12,638 nucleotides of DNA from Giesbergeria sp. (GTDB taxonomy: Bacteria; Pseudomonadota; Gammaproteobacteria; Burkholderiales; Burkholderiaceae_C), in NCBI GenBank assembly GCA_017987055.1, contig JAGNUJ010000042.1:1-12638 (forward strand), given 5' to 3'. Each line of letters begins with the position of its first letter. Within the stretch, counting starts at the first letter, position 1. This document shows positions 6,283 through 12,638 of the stretch, piece by piece. The notes beneath the pieces were generated by a model. It saw only the letters and a program-made list of their open reading frames with translations, did not search any database and was not told the origin of the DNA. The position numbers and the translations under genes were made by a program.

Positions 6283-7725
6283 ATGGATATATCCAAAAAA
6301 GCAGATGCTGCGCATTACAACGACACCGTTGTACGCCAGTTTTCTATCATGGCTGTCGTCTGGGGGGTGGTAGGTATGCTGGTGGGCGTCTTTGTCGCCT
6401 CCCAGCTTGCTTGGCCCGAACTCAACTTCGGCATTCCGTGGCTCAGTTATGGCCGCCTACGACCATTGCATACCAACGCGGTGATTTTTGCCTTTGGCGG
6501 CAGCGCATTGATGGGTACCAGCTACTACGTTGTACAGCGCACTTGTCAGGTGCGTTTGTTTGCTGGCAAATTGGCCTCGTTTACCTTTTGGGGTTGGCAG
6601 GCTGTCATTGTGGCTGCGGCAATCAGCTTGCCTATGGGTTTCACCCAAGGTAAAGAGTACGCCGAGTTGGAGTGGCCCATTGACATCCTGATTGCCTTGG
6701 TCTGGGTGGCTTATGCAATTGTGTTTTTTGGCACTATCGGCACCCGTAAGGTGCGCCATATTTATGTGGCCAATTGGTTTTATGGTGCGTTCATTTTGGC
6801 GGTTGCTTTGCTGCACATCGTTAACAGCGCTGCGATCCCCGCCGACTACATGAAGAGCTACTCTGCCTACGCCGGTGTGCAAGACGCGATGGTGCAGTGG
6901 TGGTATGGCCACAACGCTGTGGGCTTCTTCTTGACCGCAGGTTTCTTGGGCATGATGTATTACTTCATCCCCAAGCAAGCGGGTCGTCCGGTTTATAGCT
7001 ACCGCTTGTCTATCGTTCACTTTTGGGCGCTTATTTTCACTTATATGTGGGCGGGTCCACACCACCTGCACTACACCGCATTGCCTGACTGGACGCAATC
7101 AGTGGGTATGGTGTTTTCGCTGATTTTGTTGGCACCCAGTTGGGGCGGCATGATTAACGGCGTGATGACGCTGTCGGGCGCTTGGCACAAACTGCGCGAC
7201 GATCCCATCTTGCGTTTTTTGATTGTTTCGCTGTCTTTCTACGGTATGTCCACGTTTGAAGGCCCCATGATGGCTATCAAGACGGTGAACGCCTTGAGCC
7301 ACTACACCGACTGGACTGTGGGTCACGTCCACGCAGGTGCTTTGGGTTGGGTGGGTTTGATCACCATGGGTTCTTTGTATTACCTGATTCCGCGTTTGTT
7401 TGGCAAAGAAAAAATGCACTCGATTAAAGCGATTGAGCTGCATTTCTGGTTGGCAACGATCGGTATCGTCCTGTACATCGCTGCAATGTGGATTGCGGGT
7501 GTGATGCAAGGTCTGATGTGGCGCGCTGTTAACGACGACGGCACCCTGACCTACACCTTCGTTGAAAGTGTGAAAGCTACCTATCCGTTTTATGTGATTC
7601 GCGTAACCGGTGGTGCTCTCTATCTGACGGGTATGTTGATCATGGCTTGGAACGTGGCTGTGACGGCTCTGTCGGGTCGTTCGGTCAATGTGGCCATTCC
7701 TACCCTGAAGCCGGCGCACGCCTGA
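6283..7725 (+). CDS. ccoN: cbb3-type cytochrome c oxidase subunit I
   Basis: The catalytic, 12-helix membrane subunit (480 residues) of the high-affinity cbb3 oxidase, which reduces O2 to water and pumps protons. All metal ligands known from the Pseudomonas stutzeri structure are found with a constant +3 offset: His63 and His350 for low-spin heme b, His348 for heme b3, and His210, His260 and His261 for CuB. Tyr254 is the residue expected to be cross-linked to His210. Glu125 and Glu326, conserved in this subfamily, are also present. The start at 6283 is set by the ribosome-binding site; a longer reading from TTG 6217 would run through the promoter. ccoO starts 18 bp downstream. Expression is predicted to be FNR-activated. 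Length and motifs are fully typical. Confidence 0.98.
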   Translation: MDISKKADAAHYNDTVVRQFSIMAVVWGVVGMLVGVFVASQLAWPELNFGIPWLSYGRLRPLHTNAVIFAFGGSALMGTSYYVVQRTCQVRLFAGKLASFTFWGWQAVIVAAAISLPMGFTQGKEYAELEWPIDILIALVWVAYAIVFFGTIGTRKVRHIYVANWFYGAFILAVALLHIVNSAAIPADYMKSYSAYAGVQDAMVQWWYGHNAVGFFLTAGFLGMMYYFIPKQAGRPVYSYRLSIVHFWALIFTYMWAGPHHLHYTALPDWTQSVGMVFSLILLAPSWGGMINGVMTLSGAWHKLRDDPILRFLIVSLSFYGMSTFEGPMMAIKTVNALSHYTDWTVGHVHAGALGWVGLITMGSLYYLIPRLFGKEKMHSIKAIELHFWLATIGIVLYIAAMWIAGVMQGLMWRAVNDDGTLTYTFVESVKATYPFYVIRVTGGALYLTGMLIMAWNVAVTALSGRSVNVAIPTLKPAHA

Positions 7726-7743
7726 TAGCTAAGGAATCGATGT

Positions 7744-8370
7744 ATGTCACAAGAAAATAAAACGCCAGGCTTTAGCCACGAAACCATTGAAACCAATAAC
7801 TTTTTGATGATCGTTTTGATCGTCATGGTGATTGCAGTTGGTGGATTAGTTGAAATTGTTCCGTTGTTTTTCCAGAAATCCACGACGCAGCCGATCCAAG
7901 GCGTTGAGCCTTACGGTCCACTGCAATTGGTAGGACGCGATATTTACCTGCGTGAGGGTTGCTACAACTGTCACTCGCAAATGATTCGTCCGTTTCGCGC
8001 TGAAACCCTGCGTTATGGTCACTACTCGGTAGCGGGTGAATTTATTTACGACCACCCATTTCAATGGGGTAGTAAGCGCACCGGTCCCGATTTGCACCGT
8101 GTGGGTGGTAAATACAGTGATGAATGGCATCGTATTCACCTGAATAACCCACGCGACGTCGTGCCTGAGTCGAATATGCCTGCTTACTCATGGCTCGAAA
8201 AATCGACTTTGGATCCTGCCGGTGTCGCGCCGCGCATGAAGGCCTTGCGTACGGTGGGTGTGCCCTACACTGACGAACAAATTGCTGCTGCTCCCGATCT
8301 ACTCAAAGACAAGACAGAGATGGATGCACTGGTCGCTTATCTGCAAGTATTGGGCCGTGCGCTCAAGTAA
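7744..8370 (+). CDS. ccoO: cbb3-type cytochrome c oxidase subunit II (mono-heme cytochrome c)
   Basis: A 208-residue membrane-anchored c-type cytochrome that passes electrons from CcoP to the active site in CcoN. One N-terminal helix (about 20-43) is followed by a periplasmic domain. Heme c binds at GCYNCH (Cys73, Cys76, His77), and Met145 in SNMPAY is the likely sixth ligand. Family blocks [28 protein letters not shown] and [12 protein letters not shown] are intact. AAGGA at 7731-7735 is 8 nt before the ATG at 7744. A second ATG at 7740 in another frame meets a stop after six codons and is not used. The gene lies 18 bp after ccoN, and ccoQ follows within 15 bp. Confidence 0.98.
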   Translation: MSQENKTPGFSHETIETNNFLMIVLIVMVIAVGGLVEIVPLFFQKSTTQPIQGVEPYGPLQLVGRDIYLREGCYNCHSQMIRPFRAETLRYGHYSVAGEFIYDHPFQWGSKRTGPDLHRVGGKYSDEWHRIHLNNPRDVVPESNMPAYSWLEKSTLDPAGVAPRMKALRTVGVPYTDEQIAAAPDLLKDKTEMDALVAYLQVLGRALK

Positions 8371-8372
8371 AT

Positions 8373-8377
8373 GGAGG
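8373..8377 (+). promoter_or_regulatory. Shine-Dalgarno site for ccoQ
   Basis: GGAGG lies 8 nt before the ATG at 8386 but only 2 nt before the in-frame ATG at 8380. The ATG at 8371 overlaps the site itself, so 8386 is the best start. Confidence 0.75.
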
Positions 8378-8385
8378 CTATGAAC

Positions 8386-8523
8386 ATGGATATCACCACC
8401 ATGCGTGTCATAGTCACGCTGACTTCATTTGCTTGTTTTGCTGGTATTTGGATTTGGGCTTATTCACGCCGTAATCAGGCACGATTTGACGAAGCTGCCC
8501 AACTTCCATTCCAACAAGATTAA
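8386..8523 (+). CDS. ccoQ: cbb3-type cytochrome c oxidase small subunit IV
   Basis: A 45-residue protein with one transmembrane helix (about 7-26), then a basic-acidic cytoplasmic tail, AYSRRNQARFDEAAQLPFQQD minus its first residue being the recognisable part. The pattern of helix, RR, then ARFDEAAQLPF is typical of CcoQ, which stabilises the CcoP-CcoNO core. It sits between ccoO and ccoP, where ccoQ is always expected. The start at 8386 is preferred because GGAGG lies 8 nt upstream; starts at 8371 or 8380 would add five or two residues. ccoP begins 21 bp after the stop. Confidence 0.93.
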   Translation: MDITTMRVIVTLTSFACFAGIWIWAYSRRNQARFDEAAQLPFQQD

Positions 8524-8544
8524 CCTCCAGAACGAGAACACCCC

Positions 8545-9459
8545 ATGAGTGACTTCACTAGTAATTTCTGGTCGGTTTATGTAGCCGGAATTTCAGTTGC
8601 TGGCATTTTTGCCTGCTTACTCCTTCTTTGGATGACAGCACGTAAAAAAGTTGCCTCAGCCAGCGATAACACCACAGGCCATGTCTGGGACGAAGACCTG
8701 ACTGAAATGAACAATCCCATGCCACGCTGGTGGATGTGGATGTTTGTTATCACGATTATCTTTTCTCTGGGTTATTTGGTTGCTTATCCTGGTATGGGTA
8801 AATACCAAGGTATGTTGGGCTGGAGCCAGTATGGCGCTTATGACGCGGAAGTGGCTAAAGCCAATGCAGAGTTGGAGCCGTTATATGCACGCTTTAGCTC
8901 CATGAAGCCAGAAGAAGTTGCAGCAGATGCTCAAGCCATGGCGATTGGTGAGCGTTTGTTCATGAACAACTGCGCGCAGTGCCATGGATCGGATGCCCGC
9001 GGCAGCAAAGGCTTTCCTAATTTGACCGACGGCGATTGGTTGCATGGTGGGGAGCCCGCAGCAATTCATGAAACCCTTGTCAAAGGCCGAATCGGCAATA
9101 TGCCGCCTATGGCCGCTGCAGTCGGAACGCCAGAAGATGTGCGTAATTTGTCGCACTATGTGCTGAGCCTTTCTGGTAGTCCCCACGATTCGCTGCGTGC
9201 CTCGTTGGGTAAAGCCAACTTTGCTTCTTGCGCTGCCTGCCATGGCCAAGATGGCAAGGGCAATTACGCTTTGGGTGCGCCTAACTTGACCGACGACATC
9301 TGGCTACATGGCTGGGGCGAAGAGGCTATCACTGCCATGATTAACAATGGGAAGGTCAATCAGATGCCCGCCCAAGAAAACAAACTCACGCCAGCACAAA
9401 TTGATGTGTTGACAGCCTATGTTTGGAACTTCTCCAATCAAAAAGTCGCAGCAAAGTAA
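8545..9459 (+). CDS. ccoP: cbb3-type cytochrome c oxidase subunit III (di-heme cytochrome c)
   Basis: A 304-residue membrane-anchored cytochrome that receives electrons from soluble or membrane cytochromes c and hands them to CcoO. There are two N-terminal helices (about 10-30 and 62-82), the long form of CcoP, with the connecting WDEDLTEMNNPMPRWWMWMF motif between them. Two periplasmic heme-c domains follow: NCAQCH (Cys143, Cys146, His147) with Met186 in GNMPPM, and SCAACH (Cys229, Cys232, His233) with Met274 in NQMPAQ as likely sixth ligands. The upstream region has no good ribosome-binding site; only purine patches such as AACGAGAA are seen, so translation may be coupled to ccoQ. It is the last gene before a strong terminator. 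Confidence 0.97.
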   Translation: MSDFTSNFWSVYVAGISVAGIFACLLLLWMTARKKVASASDNTTGHVWDEDLTEMNNPMPRWWMWMFVITIIFSLGYLVAYPGMGKYQGMLGWSQYGAYDAEVAKANAELEPLYARFSSMKPEEVAADAQAMAIGERLFMNNCAQCHGSDARGSKGFPNLTDGDWLHGGEPAAIHETLVKGRIGNMPPMAAAVGTPEDVRNLSHYVLSLSGSPHDSLRASLGKANFASCAACHGQDGKGNYALGAPNLTDDIWLHGWGEEAITAMINNGKVNQMPAQENKLTPAQIDVLTAYVWNFSNQKVAAK

Positions 9460-9470
9460 GTTGCTTTGAC

Positions 9471-9508
9471 AAGAGATGGCGCATGGTTCATGCGCCATCT
9501 CTTTTTTT
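9471..9508 (+). terminator. Rho-independent terminator after ccoP
   Basis: A perfect 15-bp stem pairs 9471-9485 (AAGAGATGGCGCATG) with 9489-9503 around a 3-nt loop GTT, and runs into a tract of T up to 9508. It ends the ccoNOQP transcript 12 bp after the ccoP stop. Confidence 0.95.
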
Positions 9509-9544
9509 GTTATGGTGTGTTTTTCTCTCGAAGGCTGTTAACTC

Positions 9545-10993
9545 ATGACATCTCCATCTCGGAAGCCGCGCAAGGTCATCCCCATTACTCCCGTAGCCTC
9601 TGAGCCTAGCTTGCAAGGAGAGTCCGTAGCTTCGTTATATGAGGCACAAAAAAAAATATACCCCCGCTCAATCAGCGGGGTTTTTGCGCGTTGGCGCTGG
9701 GTAATGGTCGTTATTACGCAGCTGGTTTTTTATGGACTGCCGTGGCTTGAGTGGGGGCAGCGCCAGATGGTCTTGTTTGATCTGGGAGCCAGACGGTTTT
9801 ATATTTTCGGCCTAGTTTTATATCCGCAAGATTTTATTTATCTTACGGCTTTGCTGATTATTTCAGCGTTATCGTTGTTTTTATTTACGGCGGTGGCTGG
9901 ACGATTGTGGTGTGGTTTTGCTTGTCCGCAAACGGTGTATACAGAAATCTTCATGTGGATAGAACACAAAATTGAAGGTGATCGTAGTGCACGTGTTCGC
10001 TTAGATTCCTCGCCCTGGGGTTTCGAAAAAGCCTGGAAGAAAACTGTTAAGCAAAGTTTGTGGGTTACTTTTTCGTTATGGACGGGATTTACTTTTGTAG
10101 GTTATTTTGTTCCTATTCGACAACTCGGTCTTGAGTTGTTGGCATTTCACGGCGGATGGCAACTCTTCTGGGTATTATTTTACGGATTTGCTACTTATGG
10201 CAATGCAGGGTTTTTGCGTGAACAAGTCTGTAAATATATGTGTCCTTATGCGCGCTTTCAAAGTGCCATGTTTGACAAAGATACATTAATTGTTACCTAT
10301 GATGAAGCCCGAGGCGAGCAGCGTGGGCCGCGTATTAAAACGGTAGATTACAAAGCTAAAGGATTGGGCGACTGTATTGATTGCACTTTGTGTGTGCAAG
10401 TATGTCCAGTAGGTATTGACATACGCGATGGTCTGCAATATGAGTGTATAGGATGCGGTTTATGTGTAGATGCATGTAATAGCGTCATGGATAAAATGAA
10501 TTATCCACGAGGATTGATTAAATTTTCTACGCAAAATGGCGTTGCTAAAGGATGGAAGCAGTCGCAAATACTTCGTCGAGTGATGCGTCCACGGGTGCTA
10601 ATTTATAGTGCTGTACTGATTACTTTATGTGTTGTCATGTTAGGCAGTTTAATTTTGCGTACGCCTTTGAAAGTAGACGTGGAGCGAGATCGTGCAGCAC
10701 TTTCGCGGATTGTGGCTGGCGGGAAGCTTGAAAATATTTATCGGTTGCAGATTATGAATGCGACAGAGGCACCACAGCGTTACCGTATTAGTGCATATGG
10801 TCTGCCTGGTCTTGAAGTGGCGTCAGAGCCTGACATTGAAATAGATGCAGCTCAGTCACGCTGGATGGCGGTTCGCCTTCAAATTCCTTATGGTTCTGCG
10901 AATTCCGGATCACATTCTGTAAAATTTGAAGTCACTGCGGTTGGATCGGACTATAAAGTTACTGAAAAATCTATATTTTTAGTTCCTCGCTAA
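9545..10993 (+). CDS. ccoG: cbb3 oxidase assembly protein CcoG (polyferredoxin, cupric reductase)
   Basis: A 482-residue inner-membrane iron-sulfur protein (CcoG/FixG/RdxA). CcoG has been reported to reduce Cu(II) to Cu(I) for CcoI and cbb3 assembly. Domains: a cytosolic N-terminus; membrane helices from about 48; WCGFACPQ (Cys123, Cys127); CKYMCPYARFQ (Cys229, Cys233); a ferredoxin pair with Cys277/280/283/287 and Cys301/304/307/311, enough for two 4Fe-4S clusters; a helix near 350-371; and a C-terminal Ig-like periplasmic domain. All expected cysteines are present. AAGG lies about 11 nt before the ATG, a modest ribosome-binding site. The gene is separated from ccoP by a strong terminator, so it needs its own promoter or readthrough; I cannot name a convincing promoter in the 36 bp left. 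It is clearly richer in A+T than the other genes, and holds a terminator-like hairpin in codons 39-47. Confidence 0.96.
   Translation: MTSPSRKPRKVIPITPVASEPSLQGESVASLYEAQKKIYPRSISGVFARWRWVMVVITQLVFYGLPWLEWGQRQMVLFDLGARRFYIFGLVLYPQDFIYLTALLIISALSLFLFTAVAGRLWCGFACPQTVYTEIFMWIEHKIEGDRSARVRLDSSPWGFEKAWKKTVKQSLWVTFSLWTGFTFVGYFVPIRQLGLELLAFHGGWQLFWVLFYGFATYGNAGFLREQVCKYMCPYARFQSAMFDKDTLIVTYDEARGEQRGPRIKTVDYKAKGLGDCIDCTLCVQVCPVGIDIRDGLQYECIGCGLCVDACNSVMDKMNYPRGLIKFSTQNGVAKGWKQSQILRRVMRPRVLIYSAVLITLCVVMLGSLILRTPLKVDVERDRAALSRIVAGGKLENIYRLQIMNATEAPQRYRISAYGLPGLEVASEPDIEIDAAQSRWMAVRLQIPYGSANSGSHSVKFEVTAVGSDYKVTEKSIFLVPR
9662..9685 (+). terminator. Terminator-shaped hairpin inside the ccoG coding sequence
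   Basis: CCCCGCT (9662-9668) pairs perfectly with AGCGGGG (9674-9680) around a 5-nt loop and is followed by TTTTT (9681-9685). It lies about 118 bp into ccoG and is preceded by nine A. Shape is that of an intrinsic terminator or attenuator; whether it works in a translated mRNA is unknown. The encoded segment, YPRSISGVFARW, is conserved in CcoG proteins, so the structure could be a by-product of codons. Confidence 0.45.
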
Positions 10994-11011
10994 TCATTGA
11001 TACAAATTTAT

Positions 11012-11041
11012 ATTCTTAGTGATTGATTTCTAAGAATTTTT
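11012..11041 (+). other. Weak AT-rich hairpin between ccoG and fixH
   Basis: ATTCTTAG (11012-11019) pairs with CTAAGAAT (11030-11037) around a 10-nt loop, and T residues follow. The stem has only two G-C pairs. It may give partial termination or protect an mRNA end, but could be chance in this AT-rich 62-bp gap. Confidence 0.35.
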
Positions 11042-11055
11042 AAGGGGTTAATTTC

Positions 11056-11343
11056 ATGAATTTAGCTAATAAATTAGAGAAAGATACCAAGCCGTGGTGG
11101 AAATATGGTTACCTCTGGTTGGTAATTTCTGGTCCCGCTGTGGTGGTGGTTGCAGGGTTTTATACTTTGTGGATTGCAATTGAGTCGCCCAACACTGTGT
11201 TAACTGATAAAGAAAACCGCGCTGAAGTCAGCCAAAGTAGCGCTGAAGTGGACAAAGTCAAAGATGCACTGGATGTTTTGATGCCGGCGATGAAAGGCCG
11301 TAACCATGCGGCAACACCGGTAGTCGATCGACCAGCTGATTAA
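11056..11343 (+). CDS. Short FixH-like (CcoH) cbb3 assembly protein
   Basis: A 95-residue single-span membrane protein: a basic, aromatic N-terminus (KPWWKYG, 12-18), one helix (about 19-42, containing LVISGPAVVVVAGFYTLWIA) and a hydrophilic 50-residue tail. The PWWKYG...GPAVVVVAGF pattern and its place right after ccoG match the FixH/CcoH family, needed for stable cbb3 oxidase. Classical FixH is about 150-170 residues with a folded periplasmic domain, so this is a short form; I recall similar short versions in Burkholderiales. AAGGGG at 11042-11047 is 8 nt before the ATG. rraA starts 15 bp downstream and may be co-transcribed. Membrane topology is clear; the FixH name rests mostly on context. 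Confidence 0.75.
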   Translation: MNLANKLEKDTKPWWKYGYLWLVISGPAVVVVAGFYTLWIAIESPNTVLTDKENRAEVSQSSAEVDKVKDALDVLMPAMKGRNHAATPVVDRPAD

Positions 11344-11358
11344 CCATACGATTGATTT

Positions 11359-11874
11359 ATGAACTCCGCTGTATTACCTACTGCCACATTTAGTACCTGT
11401 GATTTTTGTGACATACACAAAGCAGATACCAGCGGCGCGTTTCGCGTACTAGCGCCGGTGTTTCAGCACTTTGGCGGTACCGCTGTTTTCAGTGGTGCGG
11501 TGAGCACAGTGAAATGCCATGAAGACAACTCGTTGGTCAAAGCTGCGCTGGATTCGCCTGGCAATGGCCGCGTGTTGGTGGTCGATGGTGGCGCGTCGCT
11601 GCGCTATGCCTTGGTGGGCGGCAATCTGGCCGCTGCGGCCGCACGCAATGGCTGGGCGGGGCTATTGGTTGACGGTTGTGTGCGCGATGTGGCCGAGTTG
11701 AATGCCACGCCCATCGGCATTCGCGCGCTGGCGTTGATGCCACTGCCGACCGAAAAGCGCAACCAAGGCCAGCGCGACGTGGCAGTGTGCATCCAAGGCG
11801 TTTGGGTGCGTCCCGGCGACTGGCTGTACGCTGATGCCGACGGCATCGTGGTCAGCGCACAGCCTTTGCTTTGA
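11359..11874 (+). CDS. rraA: RraA-family protein (RNase E activity regulator / HMG aldolase-like)
   Basis: A 171-residue protein of the RraA/MenG-like fold. Members either bind and inhibit RNase E or act as metal-dependent 4-hydroxy-4-methyl-2-oxoglutarate/oxaloacetate-cleaving aldolases. Landmarks: FGG (38-40), GAVSTVKCHEDNSLVKAAL (46-64), GRVLVVDGGASLRYALVGGN (70-89), NGWAGLLVDGCVRD (97-110) and GDWLYADADGIVV (153-165). It has Arg109-Asp110, which the aldolases keep and E. coli RraA does not (RQ there), but Gly88 stands where the aldolase D-x20-R-D motif has Asp. The two functions cannot be separated by eye. No Shine-Dalgarno site precedes the ATG at 11359, so coupling to the upstream fixH-like gene, 15 bp away, is likely. 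A strong terminator follows. Confidence 0.88.
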   Translation: MNSAVLPTATFSTCDFCDIHKADTSGAFRVLAPVFQHFGGTAVFSGAVSTVKCHEDNSLVKAALDSPGNGRVLVVDGGASLRYALVGGNLAAAAARNGWAGLLVDGCVRDVAELNATPIGIRALALMPLPTEKRNQGQRDVAVCIQGVWVRPGDWLYADADGIVVSAQPLL

Positions 11875-11922
11875 GCGTGTTGTTTTGAGGTTCAAGCGGT
11901 AAGACGCAGAACCCATACATAA

Positions 11923-11959
11923 AAAAGGGGAGCTAGCCACGATGGCTAGCTCCCCTTTT
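11923..11959. terminator. Bidirectional terminator between rraA and the TRAP permease gene
   Basis: A perfect 17-bp stem pairs 11923-11939 (AAAAGGGGAGCTAGCCA) with 11943-11959 around the loop CGA. Each strand ends in a T-run, so it can stop transcription of both convergent genes. CATAC (11914-11918) and GTATG (11962-11966) extend the symmetry outward. Confidence 0.95.
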
Positions 11960-11991
11960 GCGTATGTTTTGAGCCGCAAACGCACTGTTGA

Positions 11992-12011
11992 CGTGCGCTA
12001 GCAGCTATCAA
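11992..12011 (+). repeat. Dispersed repeat core, copy 3 (after the TRAP permease stop)
   Basis: CGTGCGCTAGCAGCTATCAA, identical over 20 bases to copy 1. In the sense of the permease mRNA it starts 1 nt after the TAA stop. A GAGCC at 11971-11975 precedes it, as one does copy 1, which may mark the outer edge of a unit of about 40-50 bp. Confidence 0.75.
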
Positions 12012-12012
12012 A

Positions 12013-12638
12013 TTATTTATTTTCTCCCTCAACGGCCTCTTGCATGGCTTTCAACGGGTCGTTTTCAGCACCTTCTGGCGCGTCTGGGGTGGCCGGTGCC
12101 TGCCCTGCATCCGGTGCGGCGCTGCTGTTGTCCTCTTCATTAGCGAATGGGTTGTCCTGCTCTGCTTCGGGGGCAGGCATGAACATATCGGACTCCATTT
12201 GCCGGCGAATTTCTTCCATGTCATACACCTCTGGCTTGTCCAAGCCGCTCGAGACAATGCCGGGGAAGCCAATGATTAGGCCGACCATGACGATTTGAAT
12301 CACCACAAACGGAATCGCGCCCCAGTAGATTTGCAGCGTGGTGATCGGCTGGATCAGCTTCTTCGTCACCCGGTCGGTGTAGGCCACCACCGGCGCAACA
12401 CTGCGCAAATAAAACAGCGCAAAACCAAACGGTGGGTGCATGAACGAGGTTTGCATGTTCACCGCCAACAGCACACCAAACCACACTAGGTCGATGCCCA
12501 GCTTTTCGGCCACCGGTGCCAAGAGCGGCACGACGATGAAGGACAGCTCAAAGAAATCCAAGAAAAACGCCAGGAAAAACACCATGACGTTCACCAGAAT
12601 CAAAAAGCCCATCTGGCCGCCCGGCAGGTTACCCAGCA
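12013..12638 (-). CDS. TRAP transporter large permease subunit, 3' part (5' end outside window)
   Basis: C-terminal 207 residues of a DctM-type membrane permease, the large subunit of tripartite ATP-independent periplasmic transporters, which import carboxylates and related acids using an ion gradient. The visible part starts LGNLPGGQMGFLILVNVMVF and has the highly conserved FFLDFFELSFIVVPLLAPVAE, GVLLAVNMQTSFMHPPFGFA and LFYLRSVAP blocks, then a last helix (FVVIQIVMVGLIIGFPGIV). The final 70 or so residues, from LDKPEVYDMEEI on, form a hydrophilic, acidic, Pro/Ala-rich tail (APEAEQDNPFANEEDN, APATPDAPEG) without hydrophobic segments, an unusual extension for this family. The gene is convergent with rraA. 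The DctQ and DctP partners would lie outside the window. Substrate cannot be inferred. Confidence 0.93.
   Translation of the reverse strand, partial: LGNLPGGQMGFLILVNVMVFFLAFFLDFFELSFIVVPLLAPVAEKLGIDLVWFGVLLAVNMQTSFMHPPFGFALFYLRSVAPVVAYTDRVTKKLIQPITTLQIYWGAIPFVVIQIVMVGLIIGFPGIVSSGLDKPEVYDMEEIRRQMESDMFMPAPEAEQDNPFANEEDNSSAAPDAGQAPATPDAPEGAENDPLKAMQEAVEGENK

Noticed and set aside
7722..7730. TGATAGCT at the ccoN stop as a fourth repeat copy
   Set aside because: Only 8 bases match the core and the flanks differ; chance overlap of a double stop is more likely.
9460..9475. A possible FNR half-site, TTGAC, before ccoG
   Set aside because: The partner half-site is missing; the bases belong to the start of the terminator region.

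Overview
The window is about 12.6 kb of ordinary, gene-dense chromosome from a betaproteobacterium, most likely a Burkholderiales member of the Comamonadaceae. The pointers are the gene order ccoI-ccoS-ccoNOQP-ccoG-fixH (ccoIS ahead of the oxidase genes), high GC in most genes, the protein types, and a dispersed repeat with the core GCGCTAGCAGCTATCAA that I recall as common in that family. The assignment is inference; no rRNA or other marker gene is present.

Left part (1-3056, + strand): the 3' end of lgt (prolipoprotein diacylglyceryl transferase), then a malonyl-CoA decarboxylase with an unusual Ala/Asp/Lys-rich N-terminus, then a crotonase-fold protein that keeps one of the two hydratase glutamates. 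The last two are 34 bp apart and look like a small acyl-CoA operon. The crotonase gene holds one copy of the dispersed repeat inside its coding sequence and takes its stop codon from a second, inverted copy.

Middle (3057-11343): a universal stress protein gene (- strand) is divergent from ccoI, with an FNR/Anr-type box between them. Then come ccoI (Cu+-export P1B ATPase), ccoS, ccoN, ccoO, ccoQ, ccoP, ccoG and a short fixH-like gene, which together cover the subunits and several assembly factors of a cbb3-type cytochrome c oxidase. A second FNR box lies at the end of ccoS, almost exactly 41.5 bp upstream of the start predicted from a good -10 element, so ccoNOQP appears to have its own oxygen-controlled class II promoter. 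A strong rho-independent terminator after ccoP separates ccoNOQP from ccoG-fixH. ccoG is much richer in A+T than its neighbours and has a terminator-shaped hairpin and a nine-A tract inside its first 50 codons.

Right part (11344-12638): an RraA-family gene (+ strand) and the 3' end of a TRAP transporter large permease gene (- strand) converge on a strong bidirectional terminator. A third repeat copy sits one base past the permease stop codon. The permease has a long acidic, Pro/Ala-rich C-terminal tail.

How it fits together: CcoN, CcoO and CcoP form the high-affinity terminal oxidase, CcoQ stabilises it, CcoI and CcoG supply reduced copper for its active site, and CcoS and probably the FixH-like protein help assemble it. 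I saw no CRISPR array, tRNA, rRNA, insertion sequence or phage gene, and no stretch over 300 bp lacks a gene. I did not find a clearly new multi-gene system; the points worth a second look are the repeat family, the regulatory layout and the composition of ccoG.
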